NCBI GenBank assembly: GCA_024741835.1
Contig: JAENRP010000159.1
Coordinates: forward strand, 35,318 to 99,317
Origin: Diplocarpon mali
Taxonomy: Eukaryota; Ascomycota; Leotiomycetes; Helotiales; Drepanopezizaceae
Direction of reading: 5' to 3'
DNA: 64,000 bases
The notes beneath the pieces were generated by a model. It made no database searches. It saw only the letters and a list, made by a program, of their open reading frames with translations, and had not been told where the DNA came from. This document shows, one piece after another, positions 1-11,088 of this stretch (positions within the stretch are counted from its first letter, which is position 1; each line of letters begins with the position of its first letter). Made by a program: the position numbers and the translations under genes.

Positions 1-1468
1 CTTAAATATTATATTATTCTTTAAGCTTAAGGTTAAGAATAACCGATTAAGGCATATTGCTATAATTACAAATATCCTAATTAATAGATTCCTCTTTGCG
101 TTTTCTTTCTTATAAGACGAAATAGTCTCACTTAGCATCTAAGAGACTAGGTTCTTAACTTTTATAATTATTAAAGAATTGAATAATATCTGCAAAGGCG
201 AATTAGTCTAAGGTAAGCTATTAAATCTATCTAATAGCTCTTTTAATTATTTTTAAAGCAATAGGAATAGGGTCTTCCCTTATATTATCGTTTTTAAAGC
301 GGTTGCATATAGATATAAAGAAGTTAAGAACTAGCTCTTTTAAGTTATTAAAGAAGAAGTCTAAATAGGCGCGCAATCCTTTGGTTTTAAATTGCAAATC
401 AGCTAAGGTAGCTATCGAACGATCTATCCTTTTTAAAGGTTAAGCTGAAATTGGTCGTTTAGCTAAAGGAAAGTCCTTTAAAGATTCCGAAAATTCTAAA
501 GAGGCTATGCTAAGCATTTGGGCAGTTTATTTAATAGCGGTTTCTAGAATCATTTTAATAAAAGGCAAGTTAGGTCCAGTTTTAAAATTCTTATTTCTAA
601 CTCCTAGTCTAGGACTATAAGTCAAATCATATAATTTAGCACTTATTGTATCTTTAGGCTAAGAGGCGAATTTCAAGGCAGGCTTGACTATAAATAACCA
701 ATTCTCTTCTTTATTATTAAAGAAATCTTATCCAAACCCTAGTATAAGAGTCTAGTTCTCTTTTGAAATAAGCAAACTATAAGTAAAAGCGCAGAGCCTT
801 AGTATATTAATAATAGTACTATTAGGTAGGGTAATATCTGCAGCTTAATTTGATCTTTTTATAACCCTATTAGCTGCTATAAGTACTATATTAGATAGGC
901 CTATAAATCTGCGACTATGAATTCGATTGCTTTAGAATTTTACTACTCCTTTTTAAATAATAAAGAAATTGAGAATCTAAATAGCTTTAGCTATAGGAGT
1001 ATTTTCCTTAAGAATTTTTAATAATACTTGCCTTCTATTATTAGAATTAATATTTATTAGAAAGCGCAAATAAAACAGAAGGCCTCTTTTATTAATAGCT
1101 AAATTATCCAGTTGTCGAATAGATTCTTCCCTTTTATCTTAATCCATTTTAAAAGTATTAGCTAAGGTTATATATTAATCTGTATTAGCTAAGAATTCCT
1201 CTTTAGAGATTCCCTTTAGTCTTAATTCTTCGATTAGGAAGTCGTTAAATTGGAGAATTCCAGGGGCTACTTAGGTTAAAAGGTTATTAATAGCATTCGC
1301 ATAAGCTAAAAGGAGTTTTTATTACTCTATATTTCCTAAGGCTGCGTAGGTCGATTTAAAGCTCTTTAATAATACAATAGCTCTGCTATCTTAAGAGAAG
1401 TTTATAACTAGTATTTATTTATCCTTTATTGCAATAGATAAAACAATTTATAAGTTCTTTAAAGGCAT
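1..1468 (-). pseudogene. Unrecognised decayed ORF, C-terminal end beyond left edge
   Basis: Read on the minus strand from an ATG at 1468-1466, one frame stays readable to the window edge (at least 489 codons) if the in-frame TAA/TAG codons are read as RIP-mutated Gln or Trp. The inferred protein is Lys-, Leu- and Ile-rich and probably helical, with stretches such as SKEEFLANTD and DKREESIRQLDNL. I do not recognise a family; a Gag-like protein of another retroelement is possible but not shown. One copy of the 23-bp ACTC/GAGT motif (600-622) lies in frame and codes for YSPRLGV, as in the CopA and CopB polyproteins. No LTR is visible on either side. The next feature, a CopA LTR, starts 149 bp upstream of the ATG. 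Confidence 0.5.
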
Positions 1469-1617
1469 ATTGCTTATAAAAGATAGGGAGTATAAATAAG
1501 AGAGTTTAATAGGATTTAAGAATTAAAAAGGGCATATAAGCTATAATAGGTTTACTATATATATATTAAGGAAATTGGACTTTTTATTTATTATTTAAAG
1601 AAAGTAATAGGAATGCT
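1469..1617. other. AT-rich spacer
   Basis: Separates the minus-strand ORF from the CopA copy 1 LTR. I see no gene, LTR end or clear promoter in it. Confidence 0.5.
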
Positions 1618-1812
1618 TATTGAGATGGGTGATACAGCTATCACTCCGATGTATTATCATATGACCCTACTGCTTAATCAGTAGGATATTAATACGTATA
1701 TAGCTATAGGGAAGAAAGGGGTAACCTTCCTTCCTTAACTCTTACTAATATATCGACTATCGACCTTTAGAAGCCTCCTTTACCTACTGCGCCGACTCAC
1801 TTAAGCTTAATA
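1618..1812 (+). repeat. CopA copy 1 5' LTR
   Basis: 195 bp. It matches the 3' LTR at 7561-7755 and the other CopA LTRs in the window. It holds a CATATGAC box near 1659 and the conserved AAAGGGGTAACCTTCC segment near 1716. The LTR is the element's promoter and polyadenylation region. Confidence 0.93.
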
Positions 1813-1828
1813 AGTTATAAGCCCTAGC
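1813..1828 (+). promoter_or_regulatory. Primer-binding site, initiator tRNA-Met half-molecule type
   Basis: Directly after the LTR is AGTTATAAGCCCTAGC. With RIP G-to-A changes reversed it reads GGTTATGAGCCC, the complement of the anticodon stem-loop GGGCTCATAACC of eukaryotic initiator tRNA-Met. Priming from an internal tRNA cut is known for Drosophila copia. The same site follows the LTR in the other CopA, CopB and CopF copies. Confidence 0.75.
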
Positions 1829-1929
1829 TAGACCGATAATAGATTATTGACTTCTCTTAAAAAGCACTTGCGCTATAACTATTAGTAGAAAGTTAAATAA
1901 GACTTATAATAAGAGGTAAGCAATTGGCA

Positions 1930-2065
1930 AATAGGAGATATAATTCCCTATTTAGCTAACCTATATTATAAGAGGTGTAATTCTTTACTCTATAACCCCT
2001 TTAGTACTATAAGAGGTATGATTCCTTGCTTTACTATATTTTATAAGAGGTATAATTCCCTGCAT
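1930..2065 (+). repeat. Four leader repeats of CopA
   Basis: The leader holds four spaced copies of a unit close to AGAGGTATGATTCCTTGC (near 1934, 1969, 2012 and 2045), 35-43 bp apart. They recur in every CopA leader seen here. They lie between the primer-binding site and gag, where packaging or dimerisation signals are usual; that role is inference. Confidence 0.7.
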
Positions 2066-2218
2066 TAAAGCCTAAAAACCCTTTTCGATAAGAGGACTTC
2101 CTTCCTATTTAATACTTTTATAATACCTACTATTTAATTATTTCGACTTTTCAATAGAAGGAGTGCTTTTAACTATTTAATTTATTTGATTTTAATTGTA
2201 ATTCTATTCGAAATAGCA

Positions 2219-5200
2219 ATAGCTTCTAATTCCGATTGAAACACTAGACTTAAAGACCTCTAACTCTCTTAAAAGAACTAGTAACAATAGTTCGACGATT
2301 TAGAGCTTTACTTTAAAAGTAAAGGCATTGAAATAGCAATTCAAAGGACACTTATTAAATACGTAAGAATAGCCCCTTATACTCCCTTTACTAATTTGTC
2401 TACTTCTACTTCAATAGCTAATATAATTGCTAAGGATTTACTAGATATATTAAATAAGCTTAGCTTAAGAGCTTTAGTAGATAATAACTAAGAATCTTAA
2501 AAGTAGATTTTAAATATAGAAAAGGAGAAGGAGTATAGGCTAGCCTTAGCTAAATGCAAACTTAAGATTAATAAAGGTTTAAGCGATAAAGACTGAGATT
2601 TTATTTAAGTTTATAATAACGCAAAGATAAAATAGGATACTTTAAAGGTAAAATACTCTTAGACAACTGCCTTTAATACCTAGTATCTACTATAGTAGAT
2701 CACTTCATTTTAGTATAGAAAAGATAAAGATAGTAAGGATATAGATATAAATATAGACTCTATTTAGTCTATACTATATAAAGTAAGAAGGAGAATAAGA
2801 GCCGCAGATCCTAAGAAAGCTATAACTTTTAAGGAAACTTAGCTTTTTAATTTCTTACTTAATAGCCTCCCTCTTAAGTTCGCTATTATAAAATAATCTC
2901 TTCTTATTTAACCTAACTTTAAGATCTATAAGAAGATCGACCTCCTTTGAACTATTAAGTAAGACTTTAAAAGACGCTTTGAATCGGCAAATACTATATT
3001 ATAAGGTAATAATAAGCCTAAGAAAAGGAAGGAGCGCAGGATAAGCCCTTAAGCTTATCAAGGATACTACTTCTATAATAGTACTTATAATATTACTAAT
3101 TATAAAGTTAAAAGGCAACTGATCAATATAGTTACTAGCTTTAATATTAAAAAGCAATTAAAGCAGAAGTTAAGAAGCAAACTGCCCTTATCTTACTAAA
3201 GGCTGCAACTATTAAAGAAAGGCAAAGGAAAAGGCTATTTAGCCAAAACTTTAGTAGATACTTTTAATAATAATAGTAGGTTATCTAAACCTAAATCTAC
3301 TTCTGATAATTCAGATGATAATTATAATAAAGATGCCTATATCTTAAAAGCCGATCTTTATAAAATCCTTGAATCCAATTAGTATAATAATACTAGTTAT
3401 ATAGCATATATAACTAATAAACCCTACCTATTTAAAGGCCCGCTTATTAAAATAAAAAGGCACTCTATCAAAGTTGGTAGTAAAAGGTTATATATAGACT
3501 CGATAAGTATAGTAGAGATAAATATTACTAGCATTTCTTTCCTTTTATAAAATGTTCTCCTTATACTTAGCTTAAGTATTAATCTTTTATCTAACTATAA
3601 GATCTATATAAAGTTGAATTATATAAGAGTTTTTAATAATTAATTTATATAGTTTATAAATAATAATTATAAAGTGATCTTTAAAGTTAAAATCAAAGAT
3701 AGACTTTATATTATCTTAAAGGTAATATTATAGAAATTGACTCTTAAGCCAGACCTATAAGTGGATTCCTTTAAAGAAAGTGCACTCTTTACCTTAATAT
3801 AATTAAGCGAGGATAAGGAGAATAGATAGACTCTTAAGCTAAGATCGTAAGTGAAATTTGCAAAAATGACTTTTAAGCTAAGACTATAAGTAGATTATAA
3901 AGTATCCTTAAAGATAATTCTTAAGCTAGGATTATAAGTGAGTTTAATAGAAATAACTCTTAAGCTAAGATTATAAGTGGATTTTGAAAATTTACTAATA
4001 ATAACTCTTAGGCTAGGATCGCAAGTGAAATTCGCAGAAATGACTCTTAGGCTAGGATTGCAAGTGAAATTCGCGAATTCGTTAAAAGCAACTCCTAAGC
4101 CAGAACTGCAAATAGATCTCGCAGTTTTATTAAAAACGACTACTAAGCCAGGCTTGCAATTAGAAAATGGCAAAACCTTAAACTGCTATTACTAGTCCTT
4201 TTTAGCTGCTAATAATAAAGTATCGACTAACGATAGGCTATTAAAGCTATTAAAAGCTAAAAGCCTATTAAAGTATTAGCTAATATATAAAAGATTCGCG
4301 CATTTAAGATTAAAGAAATTGAAGGGCTTATATAAGGTCTTGACTTTAAAATAGAAGATTTAAGTACTAAAGGATCACCTAATATGCCGAATTTGCAAGC
4401 TAATAAAACTTTAAAATCAAACGCAAACTAAGCTTAATCTATAGAAAGATTTAATATTAGCGCTAATATCTATTAATACTATTAAACTATTTATAACTTT
4501 AATTAAAGGAAATAATTAGTTTTCTTAAATAGTAGATAACTCTACTTAGTAGATATAGACCATTTACGCTAAGACTAAATCTAAGCTTATAGAAAAGCTA
4601 GAAACTTAAAAAGTAATAAAAGAACGCTAAACCTAATTAAAGCTAATAGCTATTAAGTTTAATAACGCATTAGAGATTAAAGTAAAGCTTAATAAATAAG
4701 CAAAATAAAGAGTTTATTATAAACTAATTATAATATATAAAGGTTCCTATTAGAATAGTATTACTAAGCGAAGTATCTAATAAGTAAAAACTAACTATTG
4801 CGCTTTATTATAAGATATTAACCTACTATTAGAATTCTAGGACCTTATAATTAAGGTAAACGTATACTTGCGAAATAGAATAGGTAGTAGACTAATAGTT
4901 AATAGCACTTAAATATTACTATATAAGGCATATTTCAAATAGAAACTAAGCCTAGACTATATCTGCATTTTTAAAAGCATCTGCTACTCTTATATTAGTC
5001 TAAAGTCCTAGCCTATAAGTATAAAGAGTAAGAAGCTAATAGATTAGGATAGAAAATATATATTTATTAAGTATATTAAATAAATAATAAAGCAATAGAT
5101 AATATACGCACTAGATCTAAGGCAAGTAATTATATCTTTAGTAGTTAAGTTCGACGAATCTTAAAATAAAAGGGAGCTATCCTTAAAGCTCTATATACCT

Positions 5201-7258
5201 AGAGATTTATAAGGTATACTATTCGATAGTAATACTATTAAGCTAAATTAATAACCCTTTTCTCTTAGCTTAAGTATATTAAGCGCACCTACTAATCGAT
5301 AACCTGCTAATCGCCTAAAGGCTAAATAAACTATTCCTATTATCCGCAAATTGCTTAAAGTATAAAATAACTTTAATATTATTATCCCTTTAATTAAAGC
5401 ACTTATAATAAAGGATATTCTTAAAATAGGTATAAGTAATAATAAGTCTCTACTACTAGAAAGCGGTTCTTTAGATAATAAGCCTATAGAACCTATAGCT
5501 AAACCTATATCTTTAAAGAAGAATAGAGACTTAGAATTAAAAGATACTTTAAACAAATGCAAGTCCAAGCGTATTTAAGCTATAATAGTATATAGGATTT
5601 ATAAGCTTAAACTTCAATAGAGCTTTAATAAAGATAATGCGTTTCTAACTGCTAAAAGGATAATGAAAATCTCTTTTTTAAAGATGTATAATAAAGCTAT
5701 TAATAATTTGGAGAATAGAATAGTATAGAATAAGGCAATCTAAGAAGAGATAAGTTCTCTTATTACAAATGGCATATAAATAGAGGAATTGATACTAAAG
5801 GATGTAAATTTAGTTTTAATAAAGTGGATCTTTATAATTAAAATATATATAAATAAGACCTTAGAATATTATAAGGCAAGGCTTATAGCTAAAGGCTTCT
5901 CTTAATAGTATGGAAAAGACTACTTTAATATATTTGCCTTAATAGTTTATATAAATACCTTTTATATATTTATAGCAATAGTAGCTGCTAAGGACCTTAA
6001 ATATAAATAGTATAATATTAAAAATACATTTACTAAAGCGATTATAAAGGAACGGATTTTTCTCTCTTAACCTAACGGTATTCTTATATGCGCTAGCCAC
6101 TCTTTCTATATATTCCGCAATATCTATAGGCTTAAATAATCAGCTTATAATTAAAACCTCTTATATAGCTTTACTTTAATAGAAATAGGATTTATTTAAA
6201 GCTTAGCTAACCCTTATCTATTTACCTATGCTAAGCGTAGAATTAAGTTGCTATTATATATTAATAATATTATTATAGCTGCGAAAACAATTATTTAATT
6301 AAATTAGTTCTTTATAATAATTTGGAAACGTTTTAATACTAAGGATCTAAGGGGAATTTATAAGATCCTTAGCATCTGCGTTATAAGGAACCGCTCTACT
6401 TAAGAACTCTAGTTAGACTAAGAGTAGTATATTAAGAAGATCCTAGACCGAATAGGACTTTCTACTTATACTCTTAACTTTAAGCTAAAGCGTACTCCAA
6501 TCGAAGGAAAGTATAATAAGTTAGAGCCTATTAATAAAAATAAGTAGAAAGGAGATCTAAAGAAGTATTGATAGGATATTAAAGCGATTATATATACTAT
6601 AGTATATATAAGACCAGATATTACCTTTATTATTAGGCAACTTAATCAGAATCTAAAGGATTTAACGATTTAATATAAGAATACAGTTAAGCGATTTAAA
6701 AGGTACCTTCGATTAATAATTATATAAAAGGTAAGATATAGACTAATAAAATATATAAGTGCAAAGCTTAAGATATATACTAATTCCGATTAGGCAAATA
6801 TAAAAGGTTGGAAAAGTATATTTAAAAGCGTAGTAATACTATATAGTAGACCTATATTATAAGGAAGTAGAAAGTAGAAATCAATAGCTATCGCAAGCAT
6901 TAAGGCCGAATATATATTAATATTATTAAATTGCAAGTAAGGATTATAAATCGCCTAAGTTTTAAAAGATATAGGTTTTATTAAGTATATTAAATAAGAT
7001 AAGAATTGTATTAATCTTTAAGTAGATAATATAAGAGCGATTGCACTTATAAAGAATCTATACTTATATAAGCGATTGAAATATATTAATATTACCTACT
7101 ACTTTATCTATAACCTTATTATAAAGAATAAGTTATTAATTACTTATATCTTAATTAATCGAATAGTAGTAAACGGATTTATAAAACTATTAGAAACGGT
7201 TATAAAGTTTAAAGTATTTAAAGATATACTAAGGTTGCAAAAGATAGTAAGGACTTAA
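2219..7258 (+). pseudogene. CopA copy 1 Gag-Pol polyprotein, RIP-inactivated
   Basis: One frame of 1680 codons with no frameshift runs from an ATA (ATG in copy 8) at 2219 to the TAA at 7256-7258. In order: Gag; a zinc-knuckle-like segment near 3060-3110; aspartic protease with W-Y-N-N-T-S at 3380-3397 for WYxDTG; an array of 13- and 16-residue repeats (3740-4161); a pre-integrase motif RFAHL near 4290; integrase core to about 5250; reverse transcriptase (RVT_2) from about 5810, with LLYINNI at 6248-6268 for LLYVDDI; and RNase H ending in a decayed ADGFTKPL box near 7170-7195. Gln and Trp codons are widely TAG/TAA and both catalytic Asp of YVDD are Asn, so it is dead. Confidence 0.93.
3740..4161 (+). 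repeat. In-frame array of nine 23-bp ACTC/GAGT motifs
   Basis: Nine copies start at 3740, 3830, 3869, 3917, 3956, 4004, 4043, 4091 and 4139. Each is exactly 23 bp (first ACTC, last AAGT or GAGT). Start-to-start distances are 90, then 39 and 48 in alternation, then 48 again, all multiples of three. The coded repeat reads like TLRLGSQVKF. It sits between the protease and the pre-integrase region, where copia polyproteins usually have no such insert. Confidence 0.85.
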
Positions 7259-7272
7259 TAGGCTTAAGGACG

Positions 7273-7421
7273 ACTCTTAGGCCTGCTTTACGAGTTAGGT
7301 TATATAATCTTATAAAGGAAAGTTTTTAAATCGACTCTTAGGCCTAGATTATAAGTCAAGTTATATAGTCTTATAAAAGAACGCTTTTAGGAAAATTGAC
7401 TTCTAGTCCTGCCTTATAAGT
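7273..7421 (+). repeat. Three 23-bp motifs in the CopA 3' untranslated region
   Basis: Copies at 7273-7295, 7334-7356 and 7399-7421 lie after the pol stop codon, spaced 61 and 65 bp, not multiples of three. The same three are found in copies 3, 5 and 6. The motif is therefore not only a protein repeat. Confidence 0.85.
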
Positions 7422-7560
7422 AGAGTTTAGTAATCTTAATAGAGGTTATTATTAATTGATTATTTTTAATTTAAAGAGATACTTAAGAGTTAGATTAGCG
7501 CAAAAGGATAGTTATTATTTTCCTAACTATAGGTCAATCGGAGTAAGGTCTAAGTAAGGG

Positions 7561-7755
7561 TATTAAGATAGGTAATATAACTATTACTTTAATATATTAT
7601 TATATAACTCTATTGCTTAATTAGTAGGATATTAATATATATATAGCTATAGGAAAGAAAGGGGTAACCTTCCTTCCCTAACTCTTATTAATATATCGAC
7701 TATCGACCTTTAGAAGTTTCTATTACCTACTGCGCCGACTCACTTAAGCTCAATA
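7561..7755 (+). repeat. CopA copy 1 3' LTR
   Basis: 195 bp, preceded by the purine tract AAGTAAGGG. It pairs with 1618-1812. Confidence 0.93.
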
Positions 7756-8165
7756 ACGTCATCTCTTATAGTCCAATCAACTGGCCGACGGTAGAGGTCT
7801 GCGAGTCGTTTTATCTTAGCCTATTATACTTAAAGAGATAATTAAGCGAATTAAACTACTTTCTAAGCTATAATAGCTATATAGAATGCTATTTTATAAT
7901 TTAATTGCTTTATTGCTATTTTTAAAGGTTTTAAGTTAATTAAGTTTTAAAAAGAGCGAGTTTCGTAGCTATTTAGCACTTAAAAAAGGGAGATCTGCCT
8001 TAGCGACTTATAAGGCAAGGTCAATTAGGCGATATCTATTAAAGGTAATAGACGACTCTAATTGTCTTAATAGTATAAGTAGAACGGTTATAGATATTAT
8101 TTCAAGTACTAGTTCATAATCTCGGTTTAGCTATCGACATTAGGGCTATAGGCTATAGTTAACTT
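7756..8165. other. Unassigned 410-bp spacer between CopA copies
   Basis: Not repeated elsewhere in the window by eye, and partly less AT-rich near 7760-7810 (AACTGGCCGACGG). No open frame, LTR or RNA gene recognised. It could be old host sequence or a remnant of another element. Confidence 0.4.
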
Positions 8166-8480
8166 TATTAAGATAGGTGATACAGCTATTACTCCGATAT
8201 ATTATCATATGATTCTACTGCTTAGTCAGTAGGATATTAATACGTATATAGCTATAAGGAAGAAAGGGGTAACCTTCCTTCCTTAACTCTTACTAATATA
8301 TCGACTATCGACCTTTAGAAGCCTCCTTTACCTACTGCGCCAATTTACTTAACCTAATAGGTTATAAGTCTTAATTAGACTAATAATTGATTATTAACTT
8401 CCTTTAAAAAGCATTTGCATTGCAACTATTAATAGGAAGTTGAATGACACTTATAGTAAAAGGCGAGCAATCGGCGAATA
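8166..8480 (+). mobile_element. CopA fragment: 5' LTR, primer site and leader start
   Basis: LTR 8166-8359 is followed by the primer-binding site (GGTTATAAGTC) and about 120 bp of leader, then cut by the LTR of copy 2 at 8481. The rest of this element is not adjacent, so it is a truncated host for copy 2. Confidence 0.85.
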
Positions 8481-8675
8481 TGTTAAGATAGGTGATACAT
8501 CCATTAGTCTGATATATTATCATATAACCCTATTGCTTAATCAGTAGGATATTGATACGTATATAGTTATAGGAAAGAAAAGGGTAACCTTCCTTCCCTA
8601 CCTCTTATTAATATATTAACCATCGACCTTTAAAAGCCTCCTTTACCTATTGCGCCGACTTACTTAAGCTTAATA
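8481..8675 (+). repeat. CopA copy 2 5' LTR
   Basis: 195 bp, ending AATA before the primer site. Its TG start has escaped mutation. Confidence 0.9.
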
Positions 8676-9079
8676 GGTTATAAGCCTTAGCTAAACCGAT
8701 AATTGATTATTAACTTCCTTTAAAAAGCACTTGCGCTGCAACTATGAATAGGAAGTTGAACGAGACTTATAATAAGAGGTAAGCAATCGGCAAATAGGAG
8801 GTATAATTCCCTATTTAGCTAACCTATATTATAAAAGGTATGATTCCTTGCTCTATAACCCTTTAGTACTATAAGAGGTATAATTCCTTACTTTACTATA
8901 TTTTATAAGAGGTATAATTCCTTGCGTTATAGCTTAAAAACCCTTTTTAATAAGAGGACTTCCTCCTTATTTAATACTTTTATAATACCTACTATTTAAT
9001 TATTTTAACTTTTCGATAGGAGGAGTGCCTTTAACTATTTAATTTATTTGATTCTATTACAATTCTATTTAAAACGGTA

Positions 9080-10261
9080 ATAGCTTCTAATTCCAATCGA
9101 AATACTAAGCCTAAAGACCTCTAACTCTTTTAAAAGAACTAGTAATAATAGTTCGACGATTTAAAGCTTTACTTCAAAAGCAAAGGCATTAAAGTAGCGA
9201 TTTAAAAAACACCTATTAAGTACGCGAGTATAGTATCTTTTACCTCTTCTATTAATACTCCTACTTTAATAGATAATACTATTAAAAAGGACCTTATAAA
9301 TATATTAAATAAGCTTAACTTAAGAGCTTTAGTAGATAATAACTAAGGACTTTAAAAAGTTTTAAATATAGAAAAGGAGAAGGAGTATAGGCTAGTCTTA
9401 GCTAAATGCAAGCTTAAGATCAATAGAGGTTTAAGCGATAAAGATTAAGATTTTATTCGGATTTATAATAATGCGAAAATAAGATAAGATACTTTAAAGG
9501 TAAAATACTTTTAAATAACTGCCTTTAATACTTGGTATCTACTATAATAGATCACTTTATTTTAATATAAAAAAGATAAAGATAGTAAGGATATAGATAT
9601 AAATATAGACTTTGCTTAATTTATACTATATAAAGTAAGAAAGAGAGTAAGAGCTATAGATCTTAAGATAGCTATAACTTTTAAAGAAACTCAGCTTTTT
9701 AATTTCTTACTTAATAGCCTCCCTTTGAAGTTTGCTATTATAAAATTATCTCTTTTTATTTAACCTAACCTTAAGATTTATAAGAAGATCGACCTCCTTC
9801 AAACTATTAAATAAGACCTTAAAGGACGCTTTAAGTTAGCAAATACCGCATTATAAGGCAATAATAAGCTTAAAAAGAGAAAGGAGCGTAGGATAAGCCC
9901 TTAAGCTTATTAAAGATACTACTTCTATAATAGTACTTATAATATTGCTAATTATAAAGTTAAAAGGCAATTGATTAATATAATTATTAGCTTTAATATT
10001 AAAAAGCAATTAAAGTAAAAGTTAAGAAGTAAACTACCCTTATCCTATTAAAGGCCGCAACTATTAAAGAAAGGCAAAGGAAAAGGCTATTTAATTAAGA
10101 CTTTAGTAAATACCTTTAATAATAATAGTAGGTTATTTAAATTTAAATCCACTTTTGATAATTTAAATAATAATTATAATAAAAATGCTTACGTTTTAAA
10201 AGCCGATCTTTATAAGATCCTTAAATCCAATTAGTATAGTAATACTAATTATATAGTATAT
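9080..10261 (+). pseudogene. CopA copy 2 Gag, truncated at the protease
   Basis: Matches codons 1 to about 394 of the CopA polyprotein, starting at ATA 9080-9082. Gln codons have become stops. The sequence ends at the protease active-site region, just after the segment equivalent to 3389-3397 in copy 1, where the CopB fragment starts. Confidence 0.85.
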
Positions 10262-10893
10262 TGTTGCAGGTATGCCTATCACATGTTTATCACATGATCC
10301 GTCATATGACACATTATACATATAATATGTCATATAACTTACCATATGACTTAGCGGCTTTACTAAGAAGCCCGCTTACCTTAAATAGCTCTTAGTTAGA
10401 GAGCTCTTATGAATTAAGATATCCAATATCGTCGTTTGCACCTTATACTTCTTTATGCCCTCTTTTAGTTTACTATCAAGTTTACTATTAGAGAACCTCC
10501 TTGCTATAGGTTATAAGCCCCGCATGCCTATAAATAGCATTTGATAAATTCCATTAATTAGAGTCTCCTTTATAAATGAAAAGGCTGATCGATATTTTGA
10601 GTTTTACTTAACTAATGATATATAACAGTATCATTTCAATAATAAAATAGTGGCTACTCCCCTTTTAAAGCGCTATGCAATAATCTAAGCTTACGCAAGA
10701 TTCGTTACTATAGCTGAATTATTAGGACTAATAGCTAAGATTACTAGCTTAATTGCTAAAAGTACTCTATTACCTAAATCACCTAATCTTATAAGGACTA
10801 ATATATAGTACCCTAAACTCGAATATAACGGTTCATCTCCTCCTCCTCTTCCTTCTTCTCCTTTCGATAACTCTATATATATATATATAAATA
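10262..10893 (+). mobile_element. CopB fragment: 5' LTR and leader
   Basis: The LTR (10262-10508) begins TGTTGCAGG and is longer than the other CopB LTRs because of an extra segment of about 14 bp near 10350-10380. Primer site GGTTATAAGCCCCG (10509-10522) and the leader follow. The fragment stops at the gag start region, where CopA copy 3 begins at 10894. No matching right part of this CopB copy exists in the window. Confidence 0.85.
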
Positions 10894-11088
10894 TATTAAG
10901 ATAGGTAATACAGCTATCACTCCGATGTATTATTATATAACCCTATTGCTTAGTTAGTAGGATATTGATACGTATATAGCTATAGGGAAGAAAGGGGTAA
11001 CCTTCCTTCCTTAACTCTTATTAATATATCGACTATCGACCTCTAAAAGCCTCCTTTACTTACTACGCCGACTTACTTAAGCTTAATA
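10894..11088 (+). repeat. CopA copy 3 5' LTR
   Basis: 195 bp, followed by primer site AGTTATAAGCC at 11089. Confidence 0.92.

Larger units (their letters stand above)
1618..7755 (+). mobile_element. CopA copy 1, full-length Ty1/copia-type element
   Basis: Two 195-bp LTRs (1618-1812 and 7561-7755) flank a primer-binding site, an untranslated leader, a single Gag-Pol frame, a 3' untranslated part and a purine tract (AAGTAAGGG) just before the 3' LTR. The domain order integrase, reverse transcriptase, RNase H is that of Ty1/copia elements. Both LTRs now begin TATT and end AATA where TGTT..AACA is expected. The five bases on either side (ATGCT and ACGTC) differ only by C/T, so they could be a RIP-diverged duplication of ACGCC, but this is weak. 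Not mobile now: the polyprotein has many stop codons. Confidence 0.93.
8481..10261 (+). mobile_element. CopA copy 2, 5' part
   Basis: LTR 8481-8675 keeps the original TG start (TGTTAAG). Primer site GGTTATAAGCC begins at 8676, followed by the leader repeats. The element breaks off at 10261 where a CopB LTR begins, and its remaining 4 kb is not found downstream in the expected place. Confidence 0.88.

Noticed and set aside
3895..4173. Open minus-strand frame across the CopA motif array, and similar ones at 45139-45654 and 30125-30382
   Set aside because: They are antisense shadows of the repeat array; the repeats are open on both strands. The sense frame continues Gag-Pol.
7076..7258. Short ORF repeated at 16399-16581 and 26477-26698 as an independent small gene
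   Set aside because: It is the C-terminal end of the CopA polyprotein, in frame with upstream pol, and it begins with TTG, not ATG.
1618..7755. Perfect target-site duplication for CopA copy 1
   Set aside because: ATGCT and ACGTC match only if three C/T changes are assumed; too weak to claim.
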